From Streptomyces sp. CBMA156 (GTDB lineage Bacteria; Actinomycetota; Actinomycetes; Streptomycetales; Streptomycetaceae), in the NCBI RefSeq assembly GCF_014596515.1, contig NZ_MSJQ01000330.1:1-32227 (forward strand): a stretch of 32,227 nt of DNA, given 5' to 3'. Every line of letters starts with the position of its first letter. Within the stretch, counting starts at the first letter, position 1. Under the pieces are notes generated by a model. The model had not been told where the DNA came from, did no database searches, and saw only the letters and a list, made by a program, of their open reading frames with translations. The translations under genes were made by a program, and so were the position numbers. Shown piece after piece: positions 17,164-24,415 of this stretch.

Positions 17164-17621
17164 GGATCACCACAGTCCAGCGCACCGAGAACGAGAACCG
17201 CATCCGGGCCGCCATGGACCGGCTCCTGCGCGGAGAGATCCCGCCCGGCGGCACCTGCGACATCAAGACCCTCGCCCGCGACGCCGATGTCGACCGCACC
17301 GCGTTCTACGGCACCCGCCCCTACACTCACCTCCGCGTCGAGTTCGAGCGACGCCTGCAGGCCCTGCAGCAGGCCGGGGAGATCCCTGATCCCCGCGAAG
17401 CCCAGATCAACAGGCTCAAGGCGGCGAACGCGAAGCTCAAGGAACGGCTTCATCAGTCGGAGCAGACGGTCGACGAGCTCACGGACTTCCGCACCCAGGC
17501 TCTGGCCCGGCTCGCCGCCCAACACGAGGAGATCGTCCACCTCCGCGGGGGCGCTGACACCTCGAACCGTGTCACCCGCCTTCCTTCTCCGCGGACGACC
17601 GTCATCGGGTCGTGCAGCTGA
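17160..17621 (+). CDS. DUF6262 / TnpC-like accessory protein (E3)
   Basis: The product has 153 residues. It has an N-terminal helix-turn-helix-like half (NRIRAAMDRLLRGEIPP; CDIKTLARDADVDRTAFYG). A long coiled coil follows (VEFERRLQALQQAGE ... LKAANAKLKERLHQSEQTVDELTDF), and the tail is TTVIGSCS. The layout resembles TnpC of Tn554, which affects orientation and efficiency of transposition; equivalent function here is inference. The GTG overlaps the upstream stop. A copy with roughly 80% identity is at 22255-22716. Its last 20 bp overlap the convergent membrane-protein gene. Confidence 0.85.
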   Translation: MRITTVQRTENENRIRAAMDRLLRGEIPPGGTCDIKTLARDADVDRTAFYGTRPYTHLRVEFERRLQALQQAGEIPDPREAQINRLKAANAKLKERLHQSEQTVDELTDFRTQALARLAAQHEEIVHLRGGADTSNRVTRLPSPRTTVIGSCS

Positions 17622-18048
17622 GATCCACCGGCACCCCCTTCAAGGCCCGAAGCAAGGGAACCGAGGTCGCGATGACGAACAGGCCGAAGAGCGTGATGGG
17701 CAGCAGTCCGACAGGTCGCAGCAGCCACGCCGGATTCTCCTGCAGCTGCGGCCAGTTGACGATCCAGTTCGCGATGACGTCCAGCATCATCACGCCGCTG
17801 GCCAGCCGGACACCCGCCGACCGAAGGCGTCCCACCAGCACTACGACCGTCGGGTCGAGGACCGCCAGGCTGACGAAGAACACCTGCAGAGGCACCGGCG
17901 CGAAGGACGCATAGACGTGGATCCCACCGCCGATCAGATCCAGGAAGTGGGCACCAGCCCCTTCAAGGAAGCCGATCAAGTACACCGCGAGCGTCCATCT
18001 CACCCATCGCGGCTGTCCCGTCCATCGCTCCCGCAATCCACCCCTCAT
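17602..18048 (-). CDS. Four-helix membrane protein, cargo of E3
   Basis: The product has 148 residues with four hydrophobic segments: TLAVYLIGFLEGAGAHFLDL, VPLQVFFVSLAVLDPTVVVLV, SGVMMLDVIANWIVN and LLPITLFGLFVIATSVPLL. Similar hypothetical proteins occur in streptomycetes; I know no function. It starts at the ATG of 18048 (MRGGLRERWTGQPRW). It reads toward the recombinase operon and lies between the DUF6262 gene and the right end, the same slot that holds a phosphoesterase in E2. This suggests a cargo position. Confidence 0.7.
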   Translation of the reverse strand: MRGGLRERWTGQPRWVRWTLAVYLIGFLEGAGAHFLDLIGGGIHVYASFAPVPLQVFFVSLAVLDPTVVVLVGRLRSAGVRLASGVMMLDVIANWIVNWPQLQENPAWLLRPVGLLPITLFGLFVIATSVPLLRALKGVPVDLSCTTR

Positions 18049-18109
18049 CAGGTCAACCTATGCGGGGTGTCGGGCATCGATCAAAGAAACGACGACCCCA
18101 CGCGGCAGT

Positions 18110-18246
18110 GTGATCCGCCTCACGAAGGCGTCGTCGAAATGCAACACGACCGATGGCCGACGTTGCGAACGTGGCCAACACGGACGGCCTGCTCAATCGC
18201 AACACACACCCCACCGCACACGGCCTCTGCGGACACAAGCCACACC
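18110..18246 (+). repeat. Right-end module of E3
   Basis: The last 60 bp before the junction (18181-18240) align without gaps to 23711-23770, with about 47 identical positions. The final 26 bp (18214-18239) are identical. It contains a small stem CCGCA/TGCGG (18214-18232) and the inner arm TCAATCGC at 18193. Weaker matches (GTGTGATC, AATGCAACAC) extend the module to about 18112. It ends at CACACC (18241-18246), the codons His-Thr of the tnpA copy behind it. Confidence 0.8.
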
Positions 18247-18561
18247 TTCTCGATGAGAACCCTCGAATACCTGGTCACAGGGCACTACCGGCAGGCCGCG
18301 AAACTCGTGCGGGACACCGATGCCGACGCCGCTCTTGTCTTCTACTTGAGCAAGGCGGACCCACTACTGGTCCTTCGTGATCTTCTAGGCCATTCCACCG
18401 TCCTGACCACGGAAAAGTACCTCCGCCATCTGGACACGACGCGCATCTACCGGGAGGCATACGAGGGGGCCGGAGCCGCGGCCGGACTGACCGATGACAC
18501 GGCGGCCGAGCGGGAAGCCGCAGCCGAGTTCGCCGACGAGATCGAGGGCGGTGATCTCTGA
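18241..18561 (+). pseudogene. C-terminal piece of the E2 tnpA-like recombinase
   Basis: In frame it reads HTFSMRTLEYLVTGHYRQ, then DLLGHSTVLTTEKYLRHLD with the nucleophilic tyrosine, and ends AAEFADEIEGGDL. This is closely similar to the last 107 residues of the gene at 13677. It begins exactly at the codon after the catalytic arginine of HxLR-H, where E3 ends. The open frame that seems to precede it (from 17287) belongs to the shadow of other genes and the end module. Its TGA overlaps the next ATG (TGATG), as in the intact operon. Confidence 0.88.
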
Positions 18562-18624
18562 TGCCAACCATGCTGATCAACGAACCCCTCGGCCTCACCT
18601 GCGTGTTCAGTGACGGCCGCAGGA
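18561..18624 (+). pseudogene. First codons of the E2 tnpB-like gene
   Basis: MPTMLINEPLGLTCVFSDGR matches the start of the gene at 15173 (MPTQLIEEPLGITCVFSDGR). The match stops near 18620, where unrelated minus-strand sequence begins. The rest of this tnpB, and the N-terminal part of the large recombinase that should follow, are missing up to 21149. Confidence 0.85.
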
Positions 18625-18920
18625 GAGCGGGGTCGAGCGCGCGGGCGTGGGCGACCCCGGCATCGGGGGTACCCAGGGCGGTGGCGATTCCGATGCGGTA
18701 CAGCAGTACCTGCTCGGCACTCGCCTCCACCGTGAACAGGCCGCCGGCCATCCCCACCGGGACCAGCGCAGCCGTGCGCTGCGCCTCGTTCACCAGGCGC
18801 GGGGGCAGGGTCGGTCGGGTCGCGATGAGCCTGGCCGGCCCGTCGGTGGTGGCCTCGGCCTCGATCGGCCCGCCGTCCGGACCGGTGGTCTCCACCTGCG
18901 GCGGCGGACTGAAGGAACAT
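18622..18920 (-). pseudogene. C-terminal region fragment of a regulator-like protein
   Basis: On the minus strand the frame reads TLPPRLVNEAQRTAALVP, VEASAEQVLLYRIGIATAL and GVAHARALDPALL, then runs into the tnpB remnant and loses sense. The repeat-like end (A-H-A-x-x-L-D-P-A-L-L) recalls the C-terminal halves of streptomycete helix-turn-helix regulators with TPR-like tails. No start, DNA-binding domain or proper end is present. The match to that family is from memory and uncertain. Confidence 0.4.
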
Positions 18921-18999
18921 GCCGATGGCCGCCGACGAGGTCGTCCGGCCACGCCACGGGCACCGCAGCCGGACGCACCCGTCAGGACACGAACGCGTC

Positions 19000-20625
19000 C
19001 TACGGCACCGGCTGCGGGGGGTAGGTGGAGGGCAGGGGGATGGGTGGGCCGACGACCCAGGTGATCTCCTCCTGCCAGTTGGTCTTGGTGTCCCAGGCGT
19101 TCTTCCCGTTCTTGTCGGCCACGTAGACCTGCCCGCCCCAGAGCCGCAGGTAGTTGTGCTTCTTCGGCATCCAGATCCTATTGCTGCCGTTCTGGAGCAG
19201 GTCGACGCAGAAGGTCGCGTTGTCCTTGAATTGCTGGTCCTGCGACAAACCCGCCTTTTCGAACTTTTGGCCGTCGCCGAGATGGAGGTACTCGCCGTCG
19301 AAGTGCGACGCCTCGAAGGAGTAGCAAGTGTGACCGAGGACGTTGGCCAGGCCGGTGCGGACGGTCCAGGTGGCGTCCTTGATGGCCTGTACATCGTCAT
19401 CGTCGATCTGGGAGAGGACGACGCGGCCCCTGAAGTGCCGCAGATGGGTCTTCGTACTGTCGGTCTTGAAGGAGACCTGACTGCCCACCGTCAGCTCGGC
19501 GTCGACGGAGACGTCGGTTGCCCCGGTGGTGGGGGTGGTCCCGTCCGAGTCGGACGGGAGGGCCAGTACCGCGGTCAGGGCGATGGCGGCTGCCGCGGCC
19601 GTCGCCGCGAGGCCGAGTTCCAGCGGCTTGCGGCGCCAGAGCGGGGGTCGGACGAGTGGCGGCGGTGTCGCGGGGTGGGCTGCCGGGTGGATTGCGGGGT
19701 GGGTTCCCAGGTGGGTCTCGGATGCCCCGGCGGTGTGCAGCAGTCGGGCGAGTCGGGCCCGGTCGTCCGAGATCAGGCTCTGGACGGCGGGCGGCCACGG
19801 CCACGGGCTGGGCGCGATCCCGCCCAGCGCGTCCAGTAGTTGGGCTGGGGTGGGCCGGGCTTCGGGGGCCTTGTACAGGCATGCCTCGACGATTGGGCGC
19901 AGCCGGGGTGGGACGGCGCTCAGGTCGGGTTCGGTGTGCACGATCCGGTAGAGGAGGAGCGGTACGGAGTCGGCGGTGAACGGTCCGGTCCCGGTGCAGG
20001 CCAGCACCAGTGCCGCGCCGAGTGAGAACACGTCGCTGGCCTGTCCGGTGTGCTGCCCCTGGGCCTGTTCGGGGGACATGAACGCGGGTGAGCCGACCAG
20101 GGTGCCGGGCTGGGTGAGTCCGGTACTGTCCGTCTCGGCCACGACCGGCCGGGCGATGCCGAAGTCGATCAGCCGGGGGCCGTCGTCGGTGAGCAGGACG
20201 TTGGACGGTTTGACGTCCCGGTGCACCAGGCCGACTCGCTGGACCTCGATCAGGGCGGCGGCCAGTCCGGCCGCCAGTCGTAGCACCGCCGCCTCGGGCA
20301 GTGGCCCGGCGGTTGCCACTGCCCGGTCGAGGGTGGGCCCGGGTACGTGGACGGAGGCCAGCCAGGGGACCGTGGCCTGCGTGTCCGCGTCCACGACGGC
20401 CGCGGTGTACGCCCCGGAGACCCGGCGGGAGGCGTCGACCTCCCTGCGGAAGCGCACCCGGAACCCGTCGTCCTCGGCGAACCGCTGGTGGATCAGTTTG
20501 AGTGCCACCAGCCGCCCGTCCGGTCCGCTGGCCAGCAGCACCCGCCCCATCGCGCCCCGGCCGAGCCCGGCGATCACCTGGTACCGCCCGACCATGCGCG
20601 GGTCGGAGGATTCCAACGGCTCCAC
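19000..20625 (-). CDS. Membrane Ser/Thr protein kinase with AbfB-like extracellular domain
   Basis: The product has 541 residues. The kinase domain (about 10-265) has GLGRGAMGRV, VALKLIH, VHRDVKPSNVLL, DFGIARP and MSPEQAQG, so all catalytic motifs are intact. A Pro-rich linker follows, then one transmembrane helix (LAATAAAAAIALTAVLAL), then about 170 outer residues. In that outer part, SFKTDSTKTHLRHFRGRV, CYSFEASHFDGEYLHLG, FKDNATFCV and NYLRLWGGQVYVA recall the AbfB beta-trefoil sugar-binding repeat. I chose the GTG at 20625 (AAGGGA just upstream) over a TTG at 20652. It sits inside E2 in place of recombinase genes and reads opposite to them. It looks like a Hanks-type sensor kinase; ligand and targets are unknown. 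Confidence 0.88.
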   Translation of the reverse strand: MEPLESSDPRMVGRYQVIAGLGRGAMGRVLLASGPDGRLVALKLIHQRFAEDDGFRVRFRREVDASRRVSGAYTAAVVDADTQATVPWLASVHVPGPTLDRAVATAGPLPEAAVLRLAAGLAAALIEVQRVGLVHRDVKPSNVLLTDDGPRLIDFGIARPVVAETDSTGLTQPGTLVGSPAFMSPEQAQGQHTGQASDVFSLGAALVLACTGTGPFTADSVPLLLYRIVHTEPDLSAVPPRLRPIVEACLYKAPEARPTPAQLLDALGGIAPSPWPWPPAVQSLISDDRARLARLLHTAGASETHLGTHPAIHPAAHPATPPPLVRPPLWRRKPLELGLAATAAAAAIALTAVLALPSDSDGTTPTTGATDVSVDAELTVGSQVSFKTDSTKTHLRHFRGRVVLSQIDDDDVQAIKDATWTVRTGLANVLGHTCYSFEASHFDGEYLHLGDGQKFEKAGLSQDQQFKDNATFCVDLLQNGSNRIWMPKKHNYLRLWGGQVYVADKNGKNAWDTKTNWQEEITWVVGPPIPLPSTYPPQPVP

Positions 20626-21148
20626 AGTGTCCCTTTCGACTTTCGGTGACAACCGTCCGTATGTCGTCCCCCGAGACCGAAGTGTGCGCGGAGCGCGTGG
20701 CGGAGGGCAAGGCCGAATCGACCAGACTGTACATCAGTTACCGTTTGGAGAAGGTGAGTTAATATGTTGTTCAGTGATCGCGGCGGCTGGAGGCCGGGAA
20801 CAATCCGACGTGGGTGTTCCTCGTCGGCGGCCATCGGCAGGTTGTGGTGGGCCGTCCCGGGGCGTCGAGAGGCCACAGGCAGGCGCATTCTCCACGGCCA
20901 TGGCGAAGCCCAGTTCGGCGGCGCCTGTTTCAACCGCGCCTCCTGCCCGGGCCCTCACCCGGCAACGGCCTCGTCGGCGCCCAGTTGGGCGGCGCCGGCG
21001 GCAGCGGAGGGAGTATCGGCGCCTTCGGCCCAGGTCGTGAGGGCGGCGCCGCCACCGTCTTCGGTGGCTTCGCGTTCGGCGCGGGTGGCATGGGCGGTAC
21101 GGGCGGGACCGGCCGCAGTGGTGGTGCACCGCGGCGGACTCCTCGTCC
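20626..21148. other. Region upstream of the kinase; no confident gene
   Basis: It holds the kinase promoter region, including ACTG-TACAT-CAGT at about 20727-20739, an inverted repeat that resembles a TetR-type operator. The following 380 bp (20764-21148) are very GC-rich. They can be read as Gly-rich on the plus strand or Pro-rich on the minus strand, without ribosome site or recognisable domain. It is probably the remains of a gene next to the kinase. The sequence switches abruptly to recombinase coding at about 21150. Confidence 0.4.
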
Positions 21149-22258
21149 GTGCTGCCCTGGACCCCGCCCCTGCACCGCCTCCAGGTCGTCGCCCTGGTCG
21201 GCATCGTCCCCACTGCCGCGATGATCGTGCTGGCCACCGCCTCGGGAATGCGGGCGAGCCAGCTGATGGAACTGCGGATCGGTTGCCGCCTTCCACTCGA
21301 AGAGCCCGTCCCCGGGTTCACCCGCTATCGAATCGCCAGCAAGATCGTCAAAGGCCAGCCCCTCGGCGGGACCGACGACGAATGGGTCGTCATCGAGCCG
21401 GTCCACCGCTCCATCGAACTCGCCGAACAGCTCCACGAGGCACCCGAGAACGGAGCCCTGCTCTTCGGCCGGTTCTCCTTCACCGTCCGCTACCGCTGGT
21501 TCCGCAACTGGGTCAACTCGCAGGCCGGACAACGACTCGGACTCGCACCGATCCGCGAAGGGCCCGTGAACCTGAGGATGCTGAGGCGGTCTCTGGCCTT
21601 GGATATGGCCTACCGGCCTGGTGGTGTCCTCGCGACCAAGATCCACCTCAAGCACATCGCGGTCGCCACGACCGAGGGCTACAGCTCGCGCCCCGGCGGA
21701 GCCCAGGCCGAACTCCTTGCCGAGGTCAACAAGCACGAGAGCGAGCGCAATCTCCGGCTGGTGCTGGAGGAGTTCCGAAACTACCAGGAGGGCATCCTGC
21801 CCGCCGGTCCCGGCGCCCGAAGCCTCACCGAGTTCTTCGCCGGCATCGACGCCCAACTCGATGTGGCCTCGGCGGCGGCCCCGAAGACCCAGCGCAACGA
21901 CCGAGACGTCCTGAACCTCCTGACCAAACGCGCCCAGGTCCTGCACCTCGGACCGGCGAACTACTGCTGGTTCTCCGACCCCTCCCGGGCACTTTGCCTC
22001 AAACTCGCCGGCACACTTGCCGCGGACCGTCCGCTGATCGGGATGTGTGACTCCGCCCGCTGCCCGCAGGCCACCCACCACCCCGGGCACCGGCCCCTCT
22101 GGGCCGAGCACGCAGACAGAACAAAGGTCTTCATCGGCCAGCTCGGCACCACCCGCAAGACCGAACGCATCCGGCTCCAGGCCGACCTCGACCGGGCCCT
22201 GCGGGTCGTCACCGAGATCGACGCCGCCAGCGACACCACGAACGAGGAGTCCTCTTGA
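21149..22258 (+). pseudogene. C-terminal half of the E2 large tyrosine recombinase
   Basis: The frame has about 369 codons. It enters the family sequence at LPWTPPLHRLQVVALVGIV, so the first half is missing. It still contains the complete catalytic set: SGMRASQLMELR (box I), LRMLRRSLALDM (HxxR-like box), and KHIAVATTEGY with the nucleophile. A cysteine/histidine tail follows (YCWFSDPSRALCLKL; CDSARCPQATHHPGH), probably a metal site. No own start is likely. The stop overlaps the GTG/TTG region of the DUF6262 gene, as in E3. The end RKTERIRLQADLDRALRVV ties it to the remnant at 16888. Confidence 0.85.
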
Positions 22259-22716
22259 GAATCACCACAGCCCAGCGCACCGAGAACGAGAACCGCATCC
22301 GATCCGCAATGGACCGCCTCCTGCGCGGTGAGATCCCGCCCGGCGGCACCTGCGACATCAAGACCCTCGCCCGAGAGGCCGCCGTCGACCGCACCGCGTT
22401 CTACGGCACCCGCCCATACGCGCGCCTCCGCGTCGAGTTCGAACGACGCCTCCAGACGCTTCAAGACGCCGGCGAGATCCTCGACCCACGCGAGGCCCAG
22501 ATCGCCCGTCTCAAGGCAGAGATCACCAAGCTCAAGGAACGGCTGGCCCAGTCGGACCAGACGGTCGAAGAGCTCACCGACTTCCGCGGTCAGGCCCTTG
22601 CCCGGCTCGCCGCCCAGCACGAGGAGATCGTCCGGCTCCGCGAATCCGCTGCCGGGACAGGCCGAGTGAGCCGCCTGCCCGCGCCGCGAACCACGGTGAT
22701 CGGCAGCTGCAGTTGA
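22255..22716 (+). CDS. DUF6262 / TnpC-like accessory protein (E2)
   Basis: The product has 153 residues and is a paralogue of the gene at 17160, with the same length, same ends (MRITT ... TTVIGSCS) and about 80% identity by eye. It has an HTH-like part (CDIKTLAREAAVDRTAFYG) and a coiled coil (ITKLKERLAQSDQTVEELTDF). The start codon is TTG at 22255, overlapping the stop of the recombinase by 4 bp. It appears intact although its recombinase partner is truncated. Confidence 0.85.
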   Translation: MRITTAQRTENENRIRSAMDRLLRGEIPPGGTCDIKTLAREAAVDRTAFYGTRPYARLRVEFERRLQTLQDAGEILDPREAQIARLKAEITKLKERLAQSDQTVEELTDFRGQALARLAAQHEEIVRLRESAAGTGRVSRLPAPRTTVIGSCS

Positions 22717-22837
22717 AGGGGAGAGCGTGGAAGAAGTACGCGTTCCAAGAACGTACGCGCTGAAGCAGCCACCTCTTGAACTACGCGTCCGGCGAACTGC
22801 CCCGCCTCCGAGCAAACCTCATCCCACAGTGGTGACC

Positions 22838-23598
22838 ATGCTGAACCGAGTAGCCGTCCTGTCCGACATTCATGGAGTCCTGCCTGCCCTGGAGGCCGTG
22901 CTCGCCGAACCGGACGTGAGCACCGCCGATCGCATCGTGCTGACCGGCGACATCACCGCCGGCCCGCAGCCGGCCCAGGTCCTCGACCTGCTGACCGGTC
23001 TCGGTGACCGCATCGTCTGGATCAGCGGCAATGCCGACCGCGAACTTCTCGAATACCGCCGAGGCCAACGCGACTCGATCCCCGATCCGATTGCTCCCTG
23101 GGCCGCTGAACAGCTACGCGAAGACCACCTCGACCTTCTCAGCCGACTGCCCCGATCACTCGCTCTGCCGGTGCGCGGCCTGGGGATGGTGCCGCTTTGC
23201 CATGCCACCCCTCGTGACGATGAGGCGGTCGTCCTTGTGGACTCACGCCTTGACCGCTGGCGAGAAGTCTTCAGCGAGCTCGACTCCGATGTCCGCACGG
23301 TGGTCTGCGGGCATACACACATGCCGTTCGTCCGCCTCGCCCTCGGCCGACTCGTGATCAACCCCGGCAGCATCGGCATGCCCTACGGGCGGGCGGGGCC
23401 CACTGGGCGCTTCTGGGCCCCGGCGTCGAACTGCGATCGACCGGATTTGACGCCAAGGCTGCCATCGCTCAGGTCATACAGGACTCCTCCTACCCCGAAA
23501 TCGCCGAGTGGGCCGACTACTTCCTTAACGCTCGGGCAACCGACGCAGACGCTCTCGAAGCCTTCGCGTCGCGGGACGGACGCAGTGATGCACCGTGA
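22838..23598 (+). pseudogene. Metallophosphoesterase (YfcE-like), single-base frameshift; cargo of E2
   Basis: It starts at the ATG of 22838 (MLNRVAVLSDIHGVLPALE). The calcineurin-like motifs are present: SDIHG, LTGDITAG, ISGNADRE, CGHTHMPF and NPGSIGMPYG. After GRAG the frame is lost; reading one base shifted from 23398 gives AHWALLGPGVELRSTGF and a normal C-terminus that stops at 23598. One G appears to be missing in the G-run at 23395-23398. The frame that stays open instead runs on into the next recombinase remnant, which is an artefact. It could be a true inactivation or a sequencing error. It occupies the slot between DUF6262 and the right end. Confidence 0.85.
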
Positions 23599-23636
23599 CA
23601 CAGCACACCACCATTCTCTTGGACCTCCCATCAAAG

Positions 23637-23776
23637 GGTGTGATCTGCACCGCAATCATGGACGCGGAATGCAACACAGCCGACGGACTGCGTCACGAAA
23701 GGATCCACATCGACACGCCTGCTCAATCGCCACACGAGGTCATCCGCACACGGCCTCTGCGGACACAAGACACACC
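23637..23776 (+). repeat. Right-end module of E2
   Basis: It is the counterpart of the module at 18110-18246: the final 26 bp (23744-23769) are identical, and CACACC follows at 23771. The arm TCAATCGCCACACG (23723-23736) is the exact complement of the left-end arm at 13615-13628. It lies 34 bp from the core, against 19 bp at the left end. It stops where the frame of another recombinase begins. Confidence 0.8.
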
Positions 23777-24415
23777 ATGGGGATGCTCACCGACCAGTTC
23801 CCCGGATCCGAGATTGCCCTGGGCATCCAGCTCAAGCACATCGCCACCCGCGCCCTGGCCAACCGCTCCACCCGCGGCTACGCCGCCTCCGACCCGGCCT
23901 GGGCCGATCACCTCCAGGACGCGCTCGACACCGCGAAGTTCCGCCGCCTCAAGGACCTCTACAGCACCCACACCAGCCGCGACAACATCGGCTTCGGGCC
24001 CGGAGCCGACCGGATCAAGGAGGCGTTCGACCAGGTCCAGGCCACCGTCGCAGCCCGCGGTGGCGACGCCCGGACCGAGGACACCCTCCTGCTCAAGGCC
24101 CGGATCACGATCCGCTTCGGCACCCTGAACCACTGCCTGTTCGACGAAGCGAACCCGGCTGGCGCCGCCTGCCTGGAGAACGCGATCGTGCCCGCCAGCC
24201 ACACCGGCCCCCTCGACAACCGCTGCCGCCCCGACCGCTGCCACAACAGCATGATCGGCCCCGAGCACCTCCCGATCTACGACTCCCATCGGCGCACCCA
24301 GCTCAAGCTCCTCGACACCGCTGGCCTGCTAGTCGTCCGCAGGGCGCTGATCAACCGCGAGCTGGAACGCACCGAAGCCGTCCTCGCCCAGACCCGTCTG
24401 GAAGAACAGCCATGA
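23771..24415 (+). pseudogene. C-terminal piece of the E1 large tyrosine recombinase
   Basis: It begins HTMGMLTDQFPGSEIALG at the position directly after the catalytic arginine, then LKHIATRALANRSTRGYA with the nucleophilic tyrosine. The tail has LNHCLFDE, GAACLENA and NRCRPDRCHNSM, the same Cys-rich pattern as the E2 enzyme but clearly divergent. Everything before this codon is lost. The stop overlaps the next gene (ATGA at 24412-24415), the usual coupling to the TnpC-like gene. It belongs to E1, the outer element. Confidence 0.85.

Larger units (their letters stand above)
13677..18240 (+). mobile_element. E3: inner element (right end intact, left end merged with that of E2)
   Basis: This block holds an ordered set: TnpA, TnpB, a deleted large recombinase, DUF6262, one cargo gene, then the right-end module that stops at 18240. 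Directly after it the tail of a second, closely related tnpA (18241-18561) and the start of its tnpB begin. No separate left end of E3 is visible. The simplest reading is that recombination between the E2 and E3 tnpA copies removed it, so the gene at 13677 may be an E2/E3 hybrid. The left boundary given is therefore approximate. Confidence 0.6.
13596..23770 (+). mobile_element. E2: middle element, inserted in an E1 recombinase gene, with E3 inside it
   Basis: The left border is the cut at 13595 and the right border is the end module before 23771. A 14-bp perfect inverted repeat, CGTGTGGCGATTGA at 13615-13628 and its complement at 23723-23736, pairs exactly these two ends. Its own genes are a C-terminal TnpA piece (18241), the first codons of TnpB (18561), a C-terminal large recombinase (21149), DUF6262 (22255) and a frameshifted phosphoesterase (22838). 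The left flank is E1 tnpA but the right flank is the E1 large recombinase, so E1 genes between them were deleted. The kinase region 18622-21148 replaces E2's central genes. Confidence 0.65.

Noticed and set aside
18100..18246. Right-end modules as 3' ends of a group II intron inserted in recombinase genes
   Set aside because: No domain V-like hairpin at the 3' end, no GTGYG start at 13596, and no reverse transcriptase in the window. Recombinase-rich content fits a site-specific element better.
17287..18561. A 424-codon open frame spanning DUF6262 antisense/shadow sequence, the E3 right end and a recombinase C-terminus
   Set aside because: Only the last 107 codons resemble a protein; the rest is out-of-frame reading of the DUF6262 gene and non-coding end sequence.
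12435..18561. The E1 tnpA N-terminal part (12435) and the C-terminal piece at 18241 as halves of one gene split by E3
   Set aside because: Lengths would fit, but the N-terminal part is far from the tnpA at 13677 while the C-terminal piece is nearly the same as it. They more likely come from different elements, although a hybrid gene cannot be excluded.
20764..21148. Gly-rich (plus) or Pro-rich (minus) reading as a PE_PGRS-like or linker protein
   Set aside because: Neither strand has a ribosome site, signal or domain, and both readings come from the same GC-rich bias.
22727..24415. A 562-codon open frame joining the phosphoesterase to a recombinase C-terminus
   Set aside because: It arises from the frameshift near 23397 and lack of stops in the right-end module. 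The two parts belong to different genes.
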